Source: Rhodobiaceae bacterium (lineage in GTDB: Bacteria > Pseudomonadota > Alphaproteobacteria > RS24). Taken from it: a stretch of DNA of 64,000 nt. A model generated the notes under the pieces. The model ran no database searches. It worked only from the letters and a program-made list of their open reading frames with translations, and had not been told where the DNA came from. The DNA lies in the NCBI GenBank assembly GCA_018660505.1, contig JABJKE010000010.1, positions 56,560 through 120,559 on the forward strand, written 5' to 3'. Numbering within the stretch: position 1 is the stretch's first letter; the number at the start of each line of letters is the position of its first letter. A program made the position numbers and the translations under genes. This document shows, one piece after another, positions 29,238 to 38,547 of this stretch.

Positions 29238-29266
29238 GTTATACCTGTCAAACCCACAAGTTTCAA
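29238..29266 (-). promoter_or_regulatory. Putative promoter of rplY-pth-ychF
   Basis: On the minus strand, TTGAAA (29266-29261), exactly 17 bases, then TATAAC (29243-29238). This is close to the sigma-70 consensus and lies about 100 bases before the rplY ATG. The leader between contains a 13-base palindrome, CCGGTCAGACCGG (29187-29199). Confidence 0.6.
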
Positions 29267-29285
29267 TAGAAATGCTTGGCTGTCT

Positions 29286-30221
29286 TTAGTCGAACAAGCT
29301 CGAGACCGAGTGCTCGTCCGAGGTGCGGCGCATCGCTTCGCCAATCAGCGGCGCGATTTTAATGACGTCGAATTTCGGCGAGGCCAAAATCTCTGCCGTC
29401 GGCTGAATCGTATCGGTAATCAGCAGGTTTTCCAGCTGCGATTGGTTCACGCGTTCCACCGCTTGGCCCGATAAAACGCCATGCGTCACATAGCCAGAAA
29501 CCGAAGTGGCGCCTGCATTTATCAGCGCTGTGGCCGCATTGCAAAGCGTGCCCGCACTATCGACAATATCATCGACCAGCAAACACGCACGGCCCGATAC
29601 ATCGCCAATAATATTCATCACTTCGCTTTCTCCCGCGCGCTCGCGGCGTTTGTCGACAATGGCCAAATCGGCGCCAATGCGATTGCCCAGCGCGCGAGTG
29701 CGCACCACGCCGCCAACATCTGGGCTAACAACCATCAGTTCTTGGTCTTTTTTGAACCGGCTTTGAATGTCCTCGACAAACACCGGCGCGGCAAACAGGT
29801 TATCAGTTGGAATATCGAAGAAACCCTGAATTTGGCCTGCGTGTAAATCCAGCGTCAGCACGCGGTCGGCGCCAGAGGCTTCCATTAAATTGGCGACTAA
29901 TTTGGCCGAGATAGGTGTGCGCGGCCCCATTTTACGGTCTTGGCGGGCATAGCCAAAATACGGCAAAACGGCGGTAATGCGTCGCGCCGAGGCGCGCCGC
30001 AGGGCGTCGATGATAATCAGCAATTCCATCATATGGTCATTGGCTGGCGCAGAGGTGGATTGCACGATGAACACATCTTCGCCGCGCATGTTTTCTAAAA
30101 TCTCCACGAAAACTTCATTATCGGCGAAACGTCGAACGGTGGCTTCGGCCAGCGGCACGCCCAAATATTTGCTAACTTCTTCGGCTAAAGGAATGTTGCT
30201 ATTACCAGCGATAATTTTCAT
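29286..30221 (-). CDS. prs: Ribose-phosphate pyrophosphokinase
   Basis: Makes PRPP from ribose 5-phosphate and ATP, feeding nucleotide, His, Trp and NAD synthesis. 311 aa. Family motifs are [12 protein letters not shown], the flexible-loop region [11 protein letters not shown] and the PRPP-binding signature [13 protein letters not shown]. The leader upstream (30222-30352) holds a GGCGCG/CGCGCC hairpin (30298-30319). It lies between pgeF and rplY on the minus strand. Confidence 0.97.
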   Translation of the reverse strand: MKIIAGNSNIPLAEEVSKYLGVPLAEATVRRFADNEVFVEILENMRGEDVFIVQSTSAPANDHMMELLIIIDALRRASARRITAVLPYFGYARQDRKMGPRTPISAKLVANLMEASGADRVLTLDLHAGQIQGFFDIPTDNLFAAPVFVEDIQSRFKKDQELMVVSPDVGGVVRTRALGNRIGADLAIVDKRRERAGESEVMNIIGDVSGRACLLVDDIVDSAGTLCNAATALINAGATSVSGYVTHGVLSGQAVERVNQSQLENLLITDTIQPTAEILASPKFDVIKIAPLIGEAMRRTSDEHSVSSLFD

Positions 30222-30352
30222 GAGGGCATCTCCAAATCTCTCCTCTTCTTAAGTAACAAAGCCGCGCGAGATTCGCTATTTACGAATGCCTCTTATTGGC
30301 GCGCAAGGGCTTTCGCGCCGGTCTATACACAGGTTTGTGCCTCGCAAGCTCC

Positions 30353-31120
30353 CTAGGGCAGGCAAATGGCAGAGATTTGACGCCCATAATCGGGCTCGCC
30401 CTGATGCGTGGTGCGCCGATAGGAGAAAAACCCATTGGCTTGGGCATAAGTGCAAAGCCCCATTTGCGAGACATGCGCCTCGGCCAGCCCGCTGCGCCGC
30501 AGTTGGCGGGAGACAAAGCGCGGCAAGTCAAACATATGATGGGCGGGCTTATGGTTCGGCGAGGGGAGAAACAAATCGAGGTCATCGGCAAAGGCGTGTT
30601 GAAAGCGGGCGATAAATTCAGGCCCCACTTCATAGGCATCTTGCGAGATGCATGGCCCCACCACCGCCTTAATATGCGCGCGCCGCGCGCCGTGTTGGCA
30701 TAGGGTGTCCACCACGCTGGCGGCAATGCCGTCAAAAGCCCCGCGCCAGCCGCTATGCGCCGCCCCAATCAATCCCGCCTCGACATCGGCCAAAAGAATG
30801 GGCGCACAATCGGCCGCCAAAGCGCCAATGGCCAAGCCCGGTGTGGCGGTCACCAGCGCATCGGCGGGCAGGCCGGTCTGTGGCGCGTCAATAAATGCGG
30901 TCACCACGCTATGGCTTTGATGCGCCGTCACCAAGTCTTTGGCCCCCAGAGCTTGGCGCACGCGGTCGCGATTTTCTTGCACATGGGCTGGCTCATCTTG
31001 CGAGCCGAGGCCGAGGTTTAAACTGTCATAAAGGCCGCTGGAAACGCCGCCGAAGCGAGTGAAAAATCCGTGTCGCGTGCCAGATAGGCTCGCGGCTTGA
31101 TGGTATTTTATAGCGGTCAT
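30353..31120 (-). CDS. pgeF: PgeF/YfiH-type multicopper polyphenol oxidase family (LACC1-like)
   Basis: 255 aa with the family's metal-site residues in FGGVSSGLYDSLNLG, AHSGWRGA and GPCISQDAYEVG. Members were called laccases; later work on the family shows purine nucleoside phosphorylase/deaminase activity (LACC1) and peptidoglycan editing (PgeF). The exact role here is not fixed. It starts inside the midA stop (ATGA), in the order lgt-midA-pgeF common in Alphaproteobacteria. Confidence 0.88.
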   Translation of the reverse strand: MTAIKYHQAASLSGTRHGFFTRFGGVSSGLYDSLNLGLGSQDEPAHVQENRDRVRQALGAKDLVTAHQSHSVVTAFIDAPQTGLPADALVTATPGLAIGALAADCAPILLADVEAGLIGAAHSGWRGAFDGIAASVVDTLCQHGARRAHIKAVVGPCISQDAYEVGPEFIARFQHAFADDLDLFLPSPNHKPAHHMFDLPRFVSRQLRRSGLAEAHVSQMGLCTYAQANGFFSYRRTTHQGEPDYGRQISAICLP

Positions 31121-32235
31121 GTCGGGGTCTTTCGCGTCAGGCCAGCCAAAGGGGGCATGGCTTTATGGGCGACGCCCAAAACTTTAAACAGCGTGCCCAT
31201 TTCATCGGGTGCGGCCAAGCGGGCGCGTTCGCTTTGAATTTGCGCCTCGCGGCCGGGGCTCGACTGCACTAATTGTTGCGCCCGCAAGTTGAGCCCCAAG
31301 CTCTCCAAAAACGCGCCTTGGGTGGCCACGGGCGCGACTTGTAAATCAGCTAAGTCAGCTAAATGCGCCAGCAGCGGAAAATTCACATGGGCGGTGATAT
31401 CCGCCATGCCGGGGGCCTCGAGCGGGTCGACGAAACGATGCGCTTCGAGGGCTTGAAAACTATCGCCGCAGGCTGGATTGGCATGGCCATAATCAATCAG
31501 CAAAGCGGCGCCGCCGTGTTGGGCGATATGGCCGCAAAGCTGGCGCATGGCGGTTTCGCCGGCGGGGCAGGTTTCAATAATGCTGTCGTCGTCTATCGTC
31601 GCTGGCAGACAGGCTTTGGCGGCGGCTGAAAAATCCGGCGCGGGGATATCGCGCGGTTCAAAGACCAAAGCGTCGCCTTGCGCACCGACGTAAATTTCTT
31701 GCCATCCCGAAGCGGTTTTTTTGACTTGCCGAATGGGCAGCGCATCAAAAAATTCATTGGCCACAATCAGGCACGGCAGGGCGGGCAGGGTAGAAATGTT
31801 GTCGTGCCAATGTACGGAATGGCCAGAATTGGGAAGCGCGACCGCTTGTTTTTGCGCTTGGCGCAAGGCCGGGCTGGTCTCGACGAAATGCACTTGGGCG
31901 CTTTGGGTAAAGCCGGGCAGCACTTGCCCAACGCGCAAAATATCGGCCATTAAGGTGCCGCGACCGGGGCCCAGCTCGACCAAGCAAAACGGCTCGGGAC
32001 GCCCCATTCTATCCCATAAATCAGCCAGCCAAGTGCCGATGAGTTCGCCGAACATTTGGCTGACCTCGGGCGCGGTAATAAAATCGCCGCCATCGCTATC
32101 GGGCGCGCCAAAGGGGCGTCTTTGCATATAATAGCCATGCTCTGGGTCGGCTAAAGCGCGCGCCATATAGGCTTCCAAAGGCATGGCGCCTTGGGTGGCA
32201 ATCTCGTCCAATAAATTGGCTTTTAAGGCGCTCAT
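31117..32235 (-). CDS. SAM-dependent methyltransferase, NDUFAF7/MidA family
   Basis: 372 aa. The SAM-binding motif I is VELGPGRGTLMADIL; the family signature LIDYGH occurs later. The mitochondrial homologue NDUFAF7 methylates an Arg of complex I subunit NDUFS2 during assembly, so a role in NADH dehydrogenase maturation is a reasonable inference for an aerobic alphaproteobacterium. It follows lgt by 5 bases and overlaps pgeF. Confidence 0.88.
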   Translation of the reverse strand: MSALKANLLDEIATQGAMPLEAYMARALADPEHGYYMQRRPFGAPDSDGGDFITAPEVSQMFGELIGTWLADLWDRMGRPEPFCLVELGPGRGTLMADILRVGQVLPGFTQSAQVHFVETSPALRQAQKQAVALPNSGHSVHWHDNISTLPALPCLIVANEFFDALPIRQVKKTASGWQEIYVGAQGDALVFEPRDIPAPDFSAAAKACLPATIDDDSIIETCPAGETAMRQLCGHIAQHGGAALLIDYGHANPACGDSFQALEAHRFVDPLEAPGMADITAHVNFPLLAHLADLADLQVAPVATQGAFLESLGLNLRAQQLVQSSPGREAQIQSERARLAAPDEMGTLFKVLGVAHKAMPPLAGLTRKTPT

Positions 32236-32240
32236 GAAGG

Positions 32241-33050
32241 CTACCGCGGTTGGTTGGCTTGGCGGCTAGACCAATAGATAAAGCCCAATCCAGCGCCGAT
32301 CATCGGCAGCGATAAGACTTGCCCCATGGTGATGAGCTCGAATAAAAATCCGAGATGGGCGTCGGGCTCGCGAAACAATTCGACGAAGGCGCGCGACAGG
32401 CCGTAGCCGACGAGGAAAATTCCGGTCAGCAAGCCGGGTCGGGAGAGCGCGTTTCCTTTCCAAGCCAAGAGATTTAAAATCACCAGCAGCAATAGGCCCT
32501 CGAGTGCTGCCTCATAAAGTTGGCTGGGGTGGCGCGGCAAAGGCCCGCCATTTGGAAACACCACCGCCCAAGGCACATCGGTAACGCGGCCCCATAATTC
32601 GCTATTGATGAAATTGGCCAAGCGCCCGAGCAGCAGCCCAAGCGGCGTGACAATGGCCACCATATCGCCGAGCGATAAAACCGCAATGCCGCGTCGGCGG
32701 GCAAATAAGATAACCGCGACAATAACCCCCAAAGCGCCGCCATGAAACGACATGCCGCCTTGCCATACGGCCAGCGCATCGCCCGGATTGGCGAGGTAAT
32801 AGCTGGTGTTATAAAACAACACATAGCCCAGCCGACCGCCCAGAATAACGCCCAAAGTGAGCCATAAAAGAATATCGTCCATATCGTCTGGCTTGGCCGG
32901 CGCACCAGCTGGCCAAAGCCGGGCGGTGCGATTGAGGTGGGCGATATATTTCCAGCCCGCCATGAGGCCGACAATATAAGCCAGCGAATACCAGCGCAGC
33001 GCCAAAGGGCCAAGTTCGAAAATCACCGGGTCGATATTTGGAAAAGGCAT
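32241..33050 (-). CDS. lgt: Prolipoprotein diacylglyceryl transferase
   Basis: Inner-membrane enzyme (269 aa, about seven helices) that transfers diacylglycerol from phosphatidylglycerol to the lipobox Cys of prolipoproteins. The conserved MSFHGGALG and the Lgt signature GRLANFINSELWGR are present. First gene of the lgt-midA-pgeF run. Divergent from the ubiK-like gene at 33123. Confidence 0.96.
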   Translation of the reverse strand: MPFPNIDPVIFELGPLALRWYSLAYIVGLMAGWKYIAHLNRTARLWPAGAPAKPDDMDDILLWLTLGVILGGRLGYVLFYNTSYYLANPGDALAVWQGGMSFHGGALGVIVAVILFARRRGIAVLSLGDMVAIVTPLGLLLGRLANFINSELWGRVTDVPWAVVFPNGGPLPRHPSQLYEAALEGLLLLVILNLLAWKGNALSRPGLLTGIFLVGYGLSRAFVELFREPDAHLGFLFELITMGQVLSLPMIGAGLGFIYWSSRQANQPR

Positions 33051-33122
33051 GAGGCAATCGGTCTTTCGTTTTGCAGCAAATTATCCTTGCAATATAGCAC
33101 GCACTCATCAATCTTGCTGCTT

Positions 33123-33404
33123 ATGAGTGATATGAAAAGAAAAATTATCGATGATCTCGGCGGCATGGTCTCCGGGCTTGGCATTGCGGCGCAAGGCGCG
33201 CGCGAGGAAATAGAGCAGGCGGTGCGCGGACGCATCGATGCGCTTCTGGCAGAAAATGGCTTGGTTTCGCGCGAAGAATTCGAAGCGGTGCGCGAAATGG
33301 CGGTCGCCGCGCGCGAAGAAAATGCGCAGCTCAGCGCCCAAATCAGCCAGTTGCAAGCCGACCTAGAGGCACTGCAAAAGCCGAAGAAGGCCAAAAAAGC
33401 CTAA
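33123..33404 (+). CDS. Accessory factor UbiK/YqiC family protein
   Basis: 93 aa: an N-terminal amphipathic helix (DDLGGMVSGLG) and a long C-terminal coiled coil (REEFEAVREMAVAAREEN), ending in a Lys-rich tail. This is the BMFP/YqiC layout. In enterobacteria UbiK helps aerobic ubiquinone synthesis. The start is ATG 33123 or 33132; neither has a strong ribosome-binding site. Divergent from lgt. Confidence 0.82.
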   Translation: MSDMKRKIIDDLGGMVSGLGIAAQGAREEIEQAVRGRIDALLAENGLVSREEFEAVREMAVAAREENAQLSAQISQLQADLEALQKPKKAKKA

Positions 33405-33497
33405 GCTTTATCGGTTTTGGGAAAGGTCGTGGATTAAATCCAGCTTTCCTGTTTATCGCTTTTATCGACTCGGTGAATCAGACAATCTCAGTAGTGG

Positions 33498-33526
33498 TTG
33501 AGGGGAAGTATACCCCCCCATATGTA
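33498..33526 (+). promoter_or_regulatory. Putative promoter of the ybjN-like/proC unit
   Basis: TTGAGG (33498-33503), 17 bases, then TATGTA (33521-33526), 25 bases before the ATG at 33552. The spacer has a run of seven C. Consensus match only. Confidence 0.35.
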
Positions 33527-33551
33527 GTCATTACGAAACGAGGCCGCCTGA

Positions 33552-34046
33552 ATGAGCTCCGCAATTGCCCATAATCTAGACGTCGAGCATCCCATTGATT
33601 TGATTGAAGGGCTGGCTTGCACGCATGAGTGGCCGTTTGAGCGCGGCACCCAAGACGATGTCAATGTATGCATCTCAGGGGTGCATAGCGATTACCATCT
33701 GGCGATCAGCTGGCGCCCTGACTTGGGCGGCCTGCACGTCGCCAGCGTGTTAGATACGCGCGCCCCGAAAGGCAAACGCACGGAAGTGCATGAGCTTTTG
33801 GCGCTCATCAATGAGCAATTATGGCTCGGCCATTTCGATATTTGGTCGGGCGATGGCGCTATTTTATTCCGCAGCACTATGTTCGTCAGCGGCGGCCTTT
33901 CCGAAGGCCAATGCCAAGAGCTGATCAACCATGCGCTCGAGACCTGCGAGCGGTTTTTCCCGGCGTTTCAGTTTCTCATTTGGGGCGGTCATTCCCCGCA
34001 AGAAGCGCTTCAAAGCAGCTTGTTCGAGACCCGAGGCGATGCGTAG
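33552..34046 (+). CDS. YbjN domain-containing protein
   Basis: 164 aa, soluble, with the YbjN fold signature (HEWPFERGTQDDVNVCI, LALINEQLWLGHFDIW). Members resemble type III secretion chaperones in fold but have no settled function. The stop overlaps the proC start by eight bases, a pairing seen in other Alphaproteobacteria. Confidence 0.85.
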   Translation: MSSAIAHNLDVEHPIDLIEGLACTHEWPFERGTQDDVNVCISGVHSDYHLAISWRPDLGGLHVASVLDTRAPKGKRTEVHELLALINEQLWLGHFDIWSGDGAILFRSTMFVSGGLSEGQCQELINHALETCERFFPAFQFLIWGGHSPQEALQSSLFETRGDA

Positions 34047-34887
34047 CCAGCTACAAAATCTACTGGCGGGCCAGAGCCTATTTCTCGTCGGCGGCGGCAA
34101 AATGGGCATGGCCCTGCTCGACGGCTGGCTTGGCGCGGGGCTAACCCCCAGCCGATTTTTCGTCCAAGAACCGACCCCCAGCGAAGCTTTAAAAAACAGC
34201 GGCGTGACGCTGAACCCAGACGCGCAAGATTTGGCTGAAAAAGCGCCGGCGATTACTATTTTAGCCATCAAGCCGCAATTTATCGAAACCGTATTGCCGC
34301 AACTGGGCTTGCCCAAGGGCTCCCTCGTGGTGTCCTTGATGGCCGGCGTTCCCTTGGCTACGCTCGGCCATATGTTGGGCGAAAATCTGGCGTGCATTCG
34401 CACCATGCCCAATACGCCAGCCGCCATCGGCAAAGGCATGACGGGGCTTTTCGCCGATGCCAAAACAACCCCCCAGCAACGCGATGCGGCCGAGGCTCTC
34501 TTGCAAGCCGTGGGGCAAACGGTTTGGCTGGACACGGAAGCCGAGATAGATGCGGTCACCGCGATTTCGGGCTCTGGCCCGGCCTATGTTTTTCATATGG
34601 CAGAGGCCATGGCCGCCGCTGGCGAACAGCTTGGATTGCCCGCCGCTATGGCGCGTCAATTGGCCGAGCAAACGCTTATCGGTGCCGCTGCGATGCTGGA
34701 GCAAACTGATACGTCCAGCGCCCAGCTGCGCCAAAACGTAACCTCGCCCGGCGGCACCACACAGGCCGCTTTAGATGTTTTAATGGCTGAAAATGGCCTC
34801 ACGCCATTGCTGCAACGCGCCACAAAGGCGGCCGCCACGCGCGCGGTCGAGCTGGCTGAAATCGGTATAGGTCCAAAGAAAAATTAA
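34039..34887 (+). CDS. proC: Pyrroline-5-carboxylate reductase
   Basis: Last step of proline synthesis, NAD(P)H-dependent. 282 aa: Rossmann motif LVGGGKMGMALLDGW near residue 16, MPNTPAAIGKGMTGL in the middle and the P5CR signature SGSGPAYVF with TSPGGTTQAAL at the C-terminus. I chose ATG 34039, with GAGGCG just upstream; the open frame to 33931 lies over the ybjN-like gene. Convergent with the histidine kinase gene, sharing 4 bases. Confidence 0.95.
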   Translation: MRSQLQNLLAGQSLFLVGGGKMGMALLDGWLGAGLTPSRFFVQEPTPSEALKNSGVTLNPDAQDLAEKAPAITILAIKPQFIETVLPQLGLPKGSLVVSLMAGVPLATLGHMLGENLACIRTMPNTPAAIGKGMTGLFADAKTTPQQRDAAEALLQAVGQTVWLDTEAEIDAVTAISGSGPAYVFHMAEAMAAAGEQLGLPAAMARQLAEQTLIGAAAMLEQTDTSSAQLRQNVTSPGGTTQAALDVLMAENGLTPLLQRATKAAATRAVELAEIGIGPKKN

Positions 34888-36233
34888 ACCGGAAGCGACA
34901 CGGTAGCGCGCAAGCCCCCCAAGGCACTTTTCGACAACACAATATCGCCGCCATGGCCGCGCGCCACATCGCGCGCAATGGCCAAGCCGAGGCCCGTGCC
35001 GCCCATTTGCGCATTGCGCGCATCATCGAGGCGAAAAAACGGGCGAAACACTTCTTCCAATTTATCTTCTGGAATGCCCGTGCCATTGTCATCGACGGTG
35101 ATATGGACCATTTTTTGTTGGCTGTGCAGCTGCGCCGAGACATGCACAAGGGCGGCATGTTTGCAGGCATTATTGACCAAATTTGTGATGCAGCGGCGCA
35201 AGGCATTTTGCTTCATGGCCACTTCCATATCCAGCGTATCTGTGAGGCGCAAATTGACGTCGGGCCAGCGGCGCTCGGCATCATGGTGAATTTGCCTCAT
35301 GAAAGGCGCCAATTTAGCCATCGAGGCGCGCTCGCCCTGATAGCCGCGGGCAAAGGCCAGATAATCATCCAGCATATCTTCCATCTCAGAAATATCGGTA
35401 TTCAGCTCTTCAATTTCATCGCCTTGGGGCAGCATGGCCAATTGCAATTTCAGGCGGGTTAGGGGGGTGCGTAAATCATGGCTCACGCCGGCCAACATTG
35501 TGGTGCGTTGCTCGATTTGGCGTTGAATGCGGTCGCGCATTTCAATGAAACTTGCCGCGGCACTGCGCACTTCGGCCGCGCCGGCGGGGCGAAAATTGGG
35601 CGTGTCGCGGCCTTTGCCAAATTCTTGGGCCGCCTCGGCGAGGCGCTGGATAGGGCGAATTTGATTGCGTAAAAACACCCCAGAGACCATCAGCAAAATC
35701 ACCGATGTGCCAATCATCCAAATCATAAAAATATGCGAATTAGTGGCATAGACCCGCTGGCGCTGGGCCAGCACCCGCATCACTTCGCCGGGCAGAAGCA
35801 CGCGAATATCGACGTAATTTTCATATGTTTGCGTGTCCACCCAAAACGGCCGCCCCACTTGCTGGCTTAATTCGCGCGACAAAGATTGATGCAAAAGCGC
35901 CACAATGGGCACTTCTTTATCTTGCGGCAGCGTTTCGCCGGGCAAAAAAGCGACCGACATCGCAAAAGCATCGCCCGCCATTTGGCTCAATAATTCGCCA
36001 TCGCCGCCCAGCTCGCGCATCCGCAAATCGGTCAACATGGTGATATCAGACACCACGGCGCGCGAGAGGCGCTGGGTAACGGTCGACCAATGGCGCTCCA
36101 TAAACACGAAAGCCACGACGATTTGCGTCACCACAACAGGCATGACAATAATCAGCAGCGAGCGCGGAAAAAGCCCGGTCGGCATATAGGTTTTTAAAAA
36201 CGCGCTGAGCGAGAAAGAGAATAAAAATCGCAT
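34884..36233 (-). CDS. Membrane sensor histidine kinase (EnvZ-like)
   Basis: 449 aa. Two membrane helices (about 23-44 and 169-187) flank a ~125-residue periplasmic sensor; a HAMP domain (about 188-245) follows. The H-box is VSHDLRTPL (His252), the N-box NLVNNACKHA, the G1 box DDNGTGIP and G2 GGTGLGLA. It lies 4 bases after its response regulator gene and should phosphorylate it. The signal is unknown. Confidence 0.92.
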   Translation of the reverse strand: MRFLFSFSLSAFLKTYMPTGLFPRSLLIIVMPVVVTQIVVAFVFMERHWSTVTQRLSRAVVSDITMLTDLRMRELGGDGELLSQMAGDAFAMSVAFLPGETLPQDKEVPIVALLHQSLSRELSQQVGRPFWVDTQTYENYVDIRVLLPGEVMRVLAQRQRVYATNSHIFMIWMIGTSVILLMVSGVFLRNQIRPIQRLAEAAQEFGKGRDTPNFRPAGAAEVRSAAASFIEMRDRIQRQIEQRTTMLAGVSHDLRTPLTRLKLQLAMLPQGDEIEELNTDISEMEDMLDDYLAFARGYQGERASMAKLAPFMRQIHHDAERRWPDVNLRLTDTLDMEVAMKQNALRRCITNLVNNACKHAALVHVSAQLHSQQKMVHITVDDNGTGIPEDKLEEVFRPFFRLDDARNAQMGGTGLGLAIARDVARGHGGDIVLSKSALGGLRATVSLPV

Positions 36234-36237
36234 GCGC

Positions 36238-36936
36238 CTAATCCGTTCTCAAAACATAGCCAGAGCCGCGCACGGTTTGCAGATACAGCGGGTCGCGCGG
36301 GTCAGTCTCTATTTTGCGACGCAAACGATTGATTTGCACATCGATGGCGCGCTCGGAAATATCTTCGCCATCGGCCAGCTCAATGCGGGTCACAATACTG
36401 CCCGGCGATTGGGTGAGGCAGCGCAAGACTTCTATTTCGCGCGTGGTCAGGGTAATGCGGGCGCCATCGCGGGTTAATTCGCCGCGCTCATAGCGGAACA
36501 AATAATCGCCAAAGCGCACTTCCTCGGGCGGGGCGATGGTGTTTTCTTCTGCGCCACTGCGGCGCAAAATATTCTGCACTCGCAGCAAAAGCTCTTTCGG
36601 GTCAAATGGTTTGGGCAAATAATCATCGGCCCCTGAGGTCAGTCCTTCGATGCGCTGCTCGGTTTCGGCCAAAGCGGTGAGCAGTAAAATCGGGATGGTG
36701 TTTTCCGCTTCGCGCAAGACTTTGGTGAACTCCAGACCGGTGATGCCCGGCATCATAATATCGAGCACCAAAAGGTCATAGGTCAGGGCGTTCATTTTAA
36801 TTTGCGCTTCTTTGGCGTCGCTGGCACTGGAGGTGCGATAGCCATTGTCTGCCAGATATTTTTGCAGCAATTCGCGAATCCGCGTGTCGTCGTCGACGAT
36901 AAGGATATGCGGGGTGGTTTCATCCGGCTGGCTCAT
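36238..36936 (-). CDS. OmpR-family response regulator (PetR-like)
   Basis: 232 aa. The receiver domain has the acidic pocket VDDD (14-17), phospho-acceptor Asp59 in LLVLDIMMPG, Thr87 and Lys109; a winged-helix DNA-binding domain follows (about 130-230). The order MarR regulator, OmpR regulator recalls petP-petR of Rhodobacter, which affects bc1 gene expression; petABC lies 10 kb away in this window. The petR link is by gene order and type only. Confidence 0.88.
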   Translation of the reverse strand: MSQPDETTPHILIVDDDTRIRELLQKYLADNGYRTSSASDAKEAQIKMNALTYDLLVLDIMMPGITGLEFTKVLREAENTIPILLLTALAETEQRIEGLTSGADDYLPKPFDPKELLLRVQNILRRSGAEENTIAPPEEVRFGDYLFRYERGELTRDGARITLTTREIEVLRCLTQSPGSIVTRIELADGEDISERAIDVQINRLRRKIETDPRDPLYLQTVRGSGYVLRTD

Positions 36937-36946
36937 GGGGGCTGAT

Positions 36947-37453
36947 TTACTCCGTCGTCATGTCTCGCGCCGCGCGCGAACTGGTAATCAGATTATCAAC
37001 ATTTTCACGGTCTTGGCGATTTATCATCAGCCGCATGGTTTTTTTCCATTGCGCAAAAGCCTCGGCGCCAATGGCTTCCAGCACGGCTTCGAAACGCGCT
37101 TCTTGAGGGGCCAATAGTTTTTCATGCAGGGCGCTGCCCTTGGCGGTTAAAAACAGCAATCGCTTGCGTCTATCATTGGCGCCAATGCGCTGCTCGATAT
37201 AGTGCCCGTCAATCAGCTCTCGCAAAACCCGCGCCAGGCTTTGCTTGGTCACGCGCAAAATCTCCAAAAGATCGGCGATAGAAATGCCCGGGCTGCCAGC
37301 CACAAAGTGCAAAACACGGTGATGCGCCCGGCCAAAATCATGGGCGGCTAAAATCGCATCTGGGTCGGCGATGAAATCACGATAGGCGAAAAACATCAGC
37401 TCAATGGCATCCTTGAAATCATCGCCAGAGGTGTTTTTCAAATCTTTAGACAT
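36947..37453 (-). CDS. MarR-family transcriptional regulator (PetP-like)
   Basis: 168 aa winged-helix regulator; the recognition region reads ISIADLLEILRVTKQSLARVLREL and the wing contains RKRLLFLT. First gene of the MarR-RR-HK operon (10-base gap to the regulator). A palindrome in the divergent region (37524-37538) is a likely self-operator. The effector is unknown. Confidence 0.87.
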   Translation of the reverse strand: MSKDLKNTSGDDFKDAIELMFFAYRDFIADPDAILAAHDFGRAHHRVLHFVAGSPGISIADLLEILRVTKQSLARVLRELIDGHYIEQRIGANDRRKRLLFLTAKGSALHEKLLAPQEARFEAVLEAIGAEAFAQWKKTMRLMINRQDRENVDNLITSSRAARDMTTE

Positions 37454-37496
37454 AATTCTTCCGCATGGGTTCGCATGTGTAAATGGGTCAGCCTTA

Positions 37497-37538
37497 TTGA
37501 CATAAAATTAGCACACTGTTAAGCCTAACATGGTTAGG
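37497..37538. promoter_or_regulatory. Divergent promoter region with CCTAAC-ATG-GTTAGG palindrome
   Basis: A TTGACA hexamer (37497-37502) points toward the aminotransferase gene, with a weak TAAGCC 17 bases on. Overlapping it is CCTAAC-ATG-GTTAGG (37524-37538), which extends to nine-base arms with one mismatch. The size and symmetry fit a MarR-family dimer site, so both the marR operon and the aminotransferase gene could be controlled here. Confidence 0.5.
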
Positions 37539-37591
37539 TTTATTTGCCTGTAAAATAAAACAGCCCAAACGGGGTGCATGGGGACTTCAAG

Positions 37592-38461
37592 ATGAGTATC
37601 GCTTTTGATCAGCGCGACGGTTTTATCTGGATGAACGGAGAAATGGTGCCTTGGGCGGATGCGAAAGTGCATGTCTTGACCCATGGCTTACACTATGCCT
37701 CCAGTGTTTTTGAAGGCGAGCGCGCTTATGGCGGCGCTATTTTCAAATTACGCGAACACACCGAGCGGCTGTTTTATTCGGCCAAAGAGCTTGGCTTTAC
37801 GCTGCCCTATTCGGTTGAAGAAATTGACGCGGCTTGCGAGGCAACCCTGAAAGCCAATCATTTGACCGATGGTTATCTGCGTCCCGTGGCGTGGCGGGGC
37901 AGCGAAATGATGGGCGTTTCGGCGCAGAACAATCGCATTAATGTGGCCGTGGCGGCGTGGGAATGGCCGTCTTATTTTGACCCCGAAGAACGCCTGAAAG
38001 GCATTCGTTTGGATATGGCGAAATACCGTCGTCCGTCGCCCGAAACCGCGCCGTGCCATGCCAAAGCGGCTGGCCTTTATATGATTTGCACTCTGTCGAA
38101 ACACGAAGCCGAAAGCAAAGGCTATGCCGATGCGATGATGCTCGATTATCGCGGGCAGGTGGCTGAAGCGACGGGCGCCAATATGTTTTTCGTCAAGGAC
38201 GGCGTCCTCCATACCCCAACGCCCGATTGTTTTCTCGACGGCATTACCCGCCGCACGGTGATGGATTTGGCGCGTCAACGCGGGCTCGAAATTATGGAAC
38301 GTGCCATTATGCCAGACGAGCTGGAAGGCTTTAGCGAGTGCTTTATCACGGGCACGGCGGCGGAAGTGACACCGGTTTCTGAGATTGGCCCCTATCGATT
38401 TACGCCAAGCGATATTTCGAAAAACCTGATGGCGGATTACAGCAAATTGGTTGGCGCCTAA
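37592..38461 (+). CDS. ilvE: Branched-chain-type (class IV) aminotransferase
   Basis: Fold-type IV PLP enzyme of 289 aa. THGLHYASSVFEGER (30-44) is the IlvE-type N-terminal signature, the PLP lysine is K158 in CHAKAAGLY, and EATGANMFFV and FITGTAAEVTPV follow. It should interconvert Val, Leu and Ile with their 2-keto acids; related D-amino-acid or 4-amino-4-deoxychorismate enzymes are less likely given these motifs. ATG 37592 is chosen over GTG 37574. Divergent from the MarR-family gene. Confidence 0.9.
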   Translation: MSIAFDQRDGFIWMNGEMVPWADAKVHVLTHGLHYASSVFEGERAYGGAIFKLREHTERLFYSAKELGFTLPYSVEEIDAACEATLKANHLTDGYLRPVAWRGSEMMGVSAQNNRINVAVAAWEWPSYFDPEERLKGIRLDMAKYRRPSPETAPCHAKAAGLYMICTLSKHEAESKGYADAMMLDYRGQVAEATGANMFFVKDGVLHTPTPDCFLDGITRRTVMDLARQRGLEIMERAIMPDELEGFSECFITGTAAEVTPVSEIGPYRFTPSDISKNLMADYSKLVGA

Positions 38462-38547
38462 AACGGCTTTTTGTTGGCGCCAAAATCGGCTTTGATTTTT
38501 TCTTGCAGCAATGGCAAGCTCTTGTCTTATCGTGAGGGAGAGAGAGC

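Noticed and set aside
37524..37538. Palindrome considered as a terminator
   Set aside because: No T-tract follows and it lies between divergent starts, so an operator is the better reading.
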